From Bacteroidales bacterium (lineage in GTDB: Bacteria > Bacteroidota > Bacteroidia > Bacteroidales > JAADGE01), in contig JANTGL010000079.1 of NCBI GenBank assembly GCA_024762915.1, positions 1 through 10,135 on the forward strand: a stretch of DNA of 10,135 nt, written 5' to 3'. Positions 7,612 through 10,135 of this stretch are shown here, piece after piece. The translations under genes were made by a program, and so were the position numbers. Below the pieces are notes generated by a model. That model was not told the DNA's origin. It made no database searches and was given only the letters and a program-made list of their open reading frames with translations. Each line of letters starts with the position of its first letter. Within the stretch, counting starts at the first letter, position 1.

Positions 7612-7619
7612 CAAAAATA
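7612..7619 (-). promoter_or_regulatory. Candidate -7 promoter box of the seven-gene operon
   Basis: On the minus strand this reads TATTTTTG, an exact match to the Bacteroidetes -7 consensus TAnnTTTG. The transcript would start near 7605, leaving about 30 bases before the PqqD-like ATG. No good -33 TTTG exists at the usual 19-21 base spacing (near 7640), which suggests a promoter that needs an activator. The match is short and the region is AT-rich, so this is a prediction only. Confidence 0.5.
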
Positions 7620-7642
7620 AATGATTCGTTTAAAACGGATGT

Positions 7643-7684
7643 TACGAAATTTTACAAAAGATGTATAAAATTTTACTTAAAATG
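7643..7684. repeat. Tandem 21-bp direct repeat, candidate AraC-type operator
   Basis: Two copies, 7643-7663 and 7664-7684, lie head to tail with no spacer. They share the core AAATTTTAC (7647-7655 and 7668-7676) plus flanking TA, AA and ATG; 16 of 21 positions agree. The 21-base period is two turns of DNA, as for AraC/XylS half-sites. The repeat ends about 24 bases upstream of the operon's candidate -7 box, where a missing -33 would be, and its far end overlaps the last codons of the AraC-type gene. This fits an activator site for the downstream operon. Binding by that regulator is inferred. Confidence 0.6.
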
Positions 7685-8258
7685 AATTTTTAGTATCGGA
7701 AAAATATGCTTTCTTATAGTCAGACAAGGTTTTCCCGGTTTCTTTTTTAAATTGTGCGGAAAGATATTGAACGCTGCTGTAGTCCATCATATAAGCAATT
7801 TCACTTATATTGAACTCATTTTCAATTATCAATTGTTTGATACGCTCAATTTTTTTTGAAATAATATATTTTTCTAAAGTATTGTTTTCGTATTTTGAGA
7901 ACAGTCCGGACAGATATCGATAATTTAAACCGAGTTTTTCAACAATGTATTCTGATTTTTTAGCAATGGAATCTACATTATTCATTTCAAAAATCAGTTC
8001 ATGAATCGTCATTTTTAAATTTTCGACAATTTTTTCTTCATTATTTTTAATAAGTGATAAATCGGAGAGAGAGAGAATTTCGGATATTTTTTGTGTATTA
8101 ACTTCCTCGGGATTATATTCAATTTCGACAAAACCGGGTTTAACGGTTAAAATTTTTATTCGATTTTCTTCAAAATCTTTTTGTACTATTCGAATACAGC
8201 ATTTACCGATCATATTTTTAATATAAATCTTTTTCCTGACTGCATTTTTGTTGTACAT
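7677..8258 (-). CDS. AraC-family transcriptional regulator with HMA-like N-terminus
   Basis: The 193-residue protein has an N-terminal ferredoxin-like/HMA-like part (about 10-70: KKIYIKNMIGKCCIRIVQKDF ... GFVEIEYNPEEV). A linker helix follows, then a C-terminal AraC DNA-binding domain (about 95-185) with two helix-turn-helix units: YIVEKLGLNYRYLSGLFSKYE near 104-124 and ISEIAYMMDYSSVQYLSAQFKKETGKTLSDYKK near 151-183. Short AraC proteins of this layout occur in Bacteroidetes, usually with NMxCxxC in the N-terminal part. Here that motif reads NMIGKCC, so the first Cys is replaced by Gly18 while C20 and C21 remain. It lies about 100 bases upstream of the PqqD-like gene, on the same strand, with a tandem repeat operator candidate between them. 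It is probably the operon's regulator; the ligand or metal sensed is unknown. Confidence 0.9.
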   Translation of the reverse strand: MYNKNAVRKKIYIKNMIGKCCIRIVQKDFEENRIKILTVKPGFVEIEYNPEEVNTQKISEILSLSDLSLIKNNEEKIVENLKMTIHELIFEMNNVDSIAKKSEYIVEKLGLNYRYLSGLFSKYENNTLEKYIISKKIERIKQLIIENEFNISEIAYMMDYSSVQYLSAQFKKETGKTLSDYKKAYFSDTKNSF

Positions 8259-8261
8259 TTG
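8254..8261 (+). promoter_or_regulatory. Candidate -7 promoter box for ribH
   Basis: TACATTTG matches the Bacteroidetes TAnnTTTG consensus exactly. Transcription would start near 8267, about 40 bases before the ribH ATG. A -33 element is not obvious (only a T-run near 8230-8234). The box overlaps the start codon of the divergent AraC-type gene. If ribH was once transcribed from the TPR gene, this promoter would be needed now that the two are separated. Confidence 0.5.
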
Positions 8262-8282
8262 TAGCCGTTTTTCTTTAAGACA

Positions 8283-8313
8283 TAAAATTACGGATAAAGT
8301 TTAATTATGGCAA
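8283..8313 (-). promoter_or_regulatory. Candidate promoter of the AraC-type gene
   Basis: On the minus strand, TTG (8311-8313, preceded by a TTTTTTG run) is followed after 20 bases by TAATTTTA (8283-8290), a 7/8 match to TAnnTTTG. The start point would be near 8276, about 18 bases before the regulator's ATG. The -33 part lies inside the first codons of ribH, so the two divergent promoters overlap face to face. Confidence 0.35.
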
Positions 8314-8828
8314 CAAAAAATTTATCGGAGTATGATATAAATACCGTTCCTTCGGCAGAAAAAATGCGATTCGGGATTCTTGTTTCAGAATGGAATAATG
8401 AAATTACCGAAGCTCTTTATAAAGGGACTTTTGAGACTTTGTTAAAACATCGTGTCAAGGAAGAAGATATAATAAAAGAATATGTTCCCGGAACTTTTGA
8501 GTTAACCTACGGAGCACAATCGATGATTAAAAGTGCAAATGTTGATGCCGTTATTGTTTTGGGCTGTGTTATTCAGGGTGAAACGCGTCATTTTGATTTT
8601 ATATGTCAGGGTGTGGCACAAGGAATTACGGACCTTAACAGAATGCAAAATATCCCTGTAATTTTCGGAGTTTTAACTACGGAAACACAACAACAGGCGA
8701 TTGACAGAGCCGGCGGAAAATTGGGAAATAAAGGAGATGAAGCCGCTGTAACAGCCATTAAAATGATTGCATTCAAAAAACGGCAAAATGCTTTTTGGGA
8801 AAACGAAATCGGATTTATAAAATCATAA
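8307..8828 (+). CDS. ribH: 6,7-dimethyl-8-ribityllumazine synthase
   Basis: The 173-residue protein condenses 5-amino-6-ribitylamino-uracil with 3,4-dihydroxy-2-butanone 4-phosphate to give the lumazine precursor of riboflavin, in the cytoplasm, usually as a pentamer or 60-mer capsid. All family motifs are present: RFGILVSEWNNEIT (substrate aromatic W near residue 29), VPGTFEL near 60, GCVIQGETRHFD near 87 with the catalytic His in RHFD, PVIFGVLTTET near 116, and DRAGGKLGNKGDEAA near 132. Length is normal for Bacteroidota, including the short N-terminal arm MATKNLSEYD. No FMN riboswitch is seen upstream. The ammonia-lyase gene begins 12 bases after the stop, so the two are probably cotranscribed. 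The neighbouring TPR protein expected upstream in this phylum is about 8 kb away. Confidence 0.98.
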   Translation: MATKNLSEYDINTVPSAEKMRFGILVSEWNNEITEALYKGTFETLLKHRVKEEDIIKEYVPGTFELTYGAQSMIKSANVDAVIVLGCVIQGETRHFDFICQGVAQGITDLNRMQNIPVIFGVLTTETQQQAIDRAGGKLGNKGDEAAVTAIKMIAFKKRQNAFWENEIGFIKS

Positions 8829-8840
8829 GCAATAGTATTA

Positions 8841-10135
8841 ATGTTAAAAATAGGAAAAGAATATTTGCAATCAACGGATGTTTATCGTATTGTATATCAA
8901 AATGAAAAAATTGAAATTGATGAATATGCTTTAAAAAAAGTATCAGAAAGTTTTGAGTTTTTGAAAGAATTCTCACACGATAAAGTAATATACGGTATTA
9001 ATACCGGTTTTGGTCCGATGGCTCAATACAAAATCAGTGAAACGGATCAAATTCAACTGCAATACAATCTTATTCGGAGTCATTCGGCAGGTTCGGGAGA
9101 ATTATTACCCGAAAGATGCGTGAGGGCGGCTATGCTTGCTCGACTTAACACTTTGCTTAAAGGATATTCCGGTGTAAATACATCCGTTGTTATATTATTA
9201 AAGGATTTTTTAAATCAAGGCATTTATCCGAATATTTATAAACACGGCGGAGTTGGAGCCAGCGGCGATTTGGTGCAACTTTCACATTTGGCTTTGGCAT
9301 TAATAGGTGAAGGAAATGTTCGATATGAAGGGAAAGAACAAAATACGGCAGATGTTTTAAAAAAACTGAATTTAAAACCGATTGAAATTATCCTTCGAGA
9401 AGGTTTAGCTTTAATTAACGGAACTTCCGTAATGACGGGTGTCAGCTTAAGTAATATCATTAATTCCAAAAGAGTATTGAATTTTGCAATTTTAACTTCA
9501 TCTTTAATTAATGAAATCGTTAAATCTTACGATGATCATTTTTCTTCCGAATTAAATCAGGTTAAATTTCATAAAGGTCAGGAAAAGGTTTCTGAAGAAA
9601 TGCGTAAGATTTTATCTTCAAGTAAGTTAATACGAAAACGCCAAGATTATCTTTTTAACGGAAATATTAAAAACGTCAGTGTTTTTGAAGATAAAGTACA
9701 AGAATACTATTCACTTCGTTGTGTTCCGCAAATTTTGGGACCGGTTTATGATACAATTATTAATTCGGAAGAGATTTTAGTTAATGAAATTAATTCCGTA
9801 AATGATAATCCGATTATTGATAAAGAAAATAATAATGTTTTTCACGGCGGAAATTTTCACGGTGATTATGTGGCTCTTGAAGCTGATAAATTGAAGATTG
9901 CCCTTACAAAACTATCTATGTTGATTGAAAGACAACTTAATTTCTTAATGAATGATAAATTGAATAAAATCCTGCCGCCTTTTGTAAACTTAGGAACATT
10001 GGGATTAAACTTGGGAATGCAAGGTGCACAATTTACGGCAGTTTCAACCGTTGCCGAAAATCAAACTTTATCCAATCCGATGTCGGTTCACAGTATTCCG
10101 AATAATAATGATAATCAGGATGTTGTGAGTATGGG
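8841..10135 (+). CDS. Aromatic amino acid ammonia-lyase (HAL/TAL family), 3' end missing
   Basis: The frame opens at ATG 8841 and stays open to the window end: 431 complete codons, so perhaps 75 residues are missing from a family length of about 505. The MIO prosthetic group forms from Ala140-Ser141-Gly142 in GGVGASGDLVQLSHLAL. Other landmarks are the catalytic Tyr51 in YGINTGFGPMAQY, LQYNLIRSHS at the substrate-selectivity loop (S80, H81), LINGTSVMTG near 191-200, NDNPI near 321-325 and HGGNFHGDY near 335-343. As I recall it, the Flavobacterium johnsoniae tyrosine ammonia-lyase has the same RSHS loop and nearly the same text through many blocks, so I favour tyrosine (giving p-coumarate) over histidine; histidine or phenylalanine cannot be excluded. 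In Bacteroidetes such lyases occur in flexirubin/aryl-polyene clusters. It follows ribH by 12 bases. Confidence 0.93.
   Translation, partial: MLKIGKEYLQSTDVYRIVYQNEKIEIDEYALKKVSESFEFLKEFSHDKVIYGINTGFGPMAQYKISETDQIQLQYNLIRSHSAGSGELLPERCVRAAMLARLNTLLKGYSGVNTSVVILLKDFLNQGIYPNIYKHGGVGASGDLVQLSHLALALIGEGNVRYEGKEQNTADVLKKLNLKPIEIILREGLALINGTSVMTGVSLSNIINSKRVLNFAILTSSLINEIVKSYDDHFSSELNQVKFHKGQEKVSEEMRKILSSSKLIRKRQDYLFNGNIKNVSVFEDKVQEYYSLRCVPQILGPVYDTIINSEEILVNEINSVNDNPIIDKENNNVFHGGNFHGDYVALEADKLKIALTKLSMLIERQLNFLMNDKLNKILPPFVNLGTLGLNLGMQGAQFTAVSTVAENQTLSNPMSVHSIPNNNDNQDVVSM

Noticed and set aside
7576..7614. Longer start of the PqqD-like protein (extra 13 residues)
   Set aside because: The upstream ATG lies within the candidate -7 box and the added residues do not look like PqqD family sequence; kept only as an alternative.
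8262..8306. FMN riboswitch upstream of ribH
   Set aside because: The leader is only about 40 bases, AT-rich, and has none of the conserved RFN-element blocks.
335..8306. Mobile element or CRISPR signals around the operon
   Set aside because: I saw no transposase, integrase, tRNA gene, terminal inverted repeats, or regularly spaced repeats beyond the two-copy 21-base repeat.
9236..9469. 77-codon open frame on - inside the ammonia-lyase gene
   Set aside because: It is antisense to the MIO motif region of a highly conserved enzyme.

Overview
The window looks like a Bacteroidota (Bacteroidetes) chromosome. It is AT-rich, A-rich stretches before start codons mostly replace Shine-Dalgarno sequences, and candidate promoters have the phylum's -7 form TAnnTTTG. 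Marker genes agree: a TPR protein of the kind found beside ribH in this phylum, a 173-residue RibH, a tyrosine ammonia-lyase-like enzyme very close to the flavobacterial type, and a short AraC-family regulator with a Bacteroidetes-style HMA-like N-terminus. Pro codon CCG is used often on both strands and in all genes, so nothing in base usage marks a recent foreign segment.

Layout. (1) 1-334, + strand: the 3' end of a TPR protein, then a bidirectional terminator at about 350-380. (2) 7614-378, - strand: seven tightly packed genes, read right to left. They are a PqqD-like small protein, a secreted 114-residue protein ending near a CXXCH motif, an ATP-grasp ligase, a fold-type III PLP decarboxylase, a urea-transporter/M23 peptidase fusion, an outer-membrane beta-barrel with an N-terminal TPR region, and a secreted TPR protein. 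Gaps are 4-nt overlaps or up to 45 nt, so this is almost certainly one operon. (3) 8258-7677, - strand: an AraC-type regulator just upstream of that operon. (4) 8307-10135, + strand: ribH, then an aromatic amino acid ammonia-lyase that runs off the window.

Main result. The seven-gene operon plus its regulator looks like an inserted module between two housekeeping genes (TPR protein and ribH) that usually adjoin in Bacteroidota. Its parts suggest that an amino-acid- or peptide-like small molecule is made in the cytoplasm (ATP-grasp ligase, PLP decarboxylase, PqqD-like carrier or recognition protein). The product may be moved or processed by the inner-membrane transporter/peptidase fusion, then handled in the periplasm and outer membrane by the TPR and barrel proteins. 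That pathway is inference; no gene here identifies the product. Two tandem 21-bp direct repeats (16 of 21 positions identical) lie immediately upstream of the operon's candidate -7 box, between it and the AraC-type gene. Their spacing is two helical turns, as expected for an AraC-family operator, so the neighbouring regulator probably controls the operon.

The right side, ribH followed 12 nt later by the ammonia-lyase, is a separate + strand unit. In Bacteroidetes such lyases often belong to flexirubin/aryl-polyene pigment clusters, so more of such a cluster may follow beyond the window.
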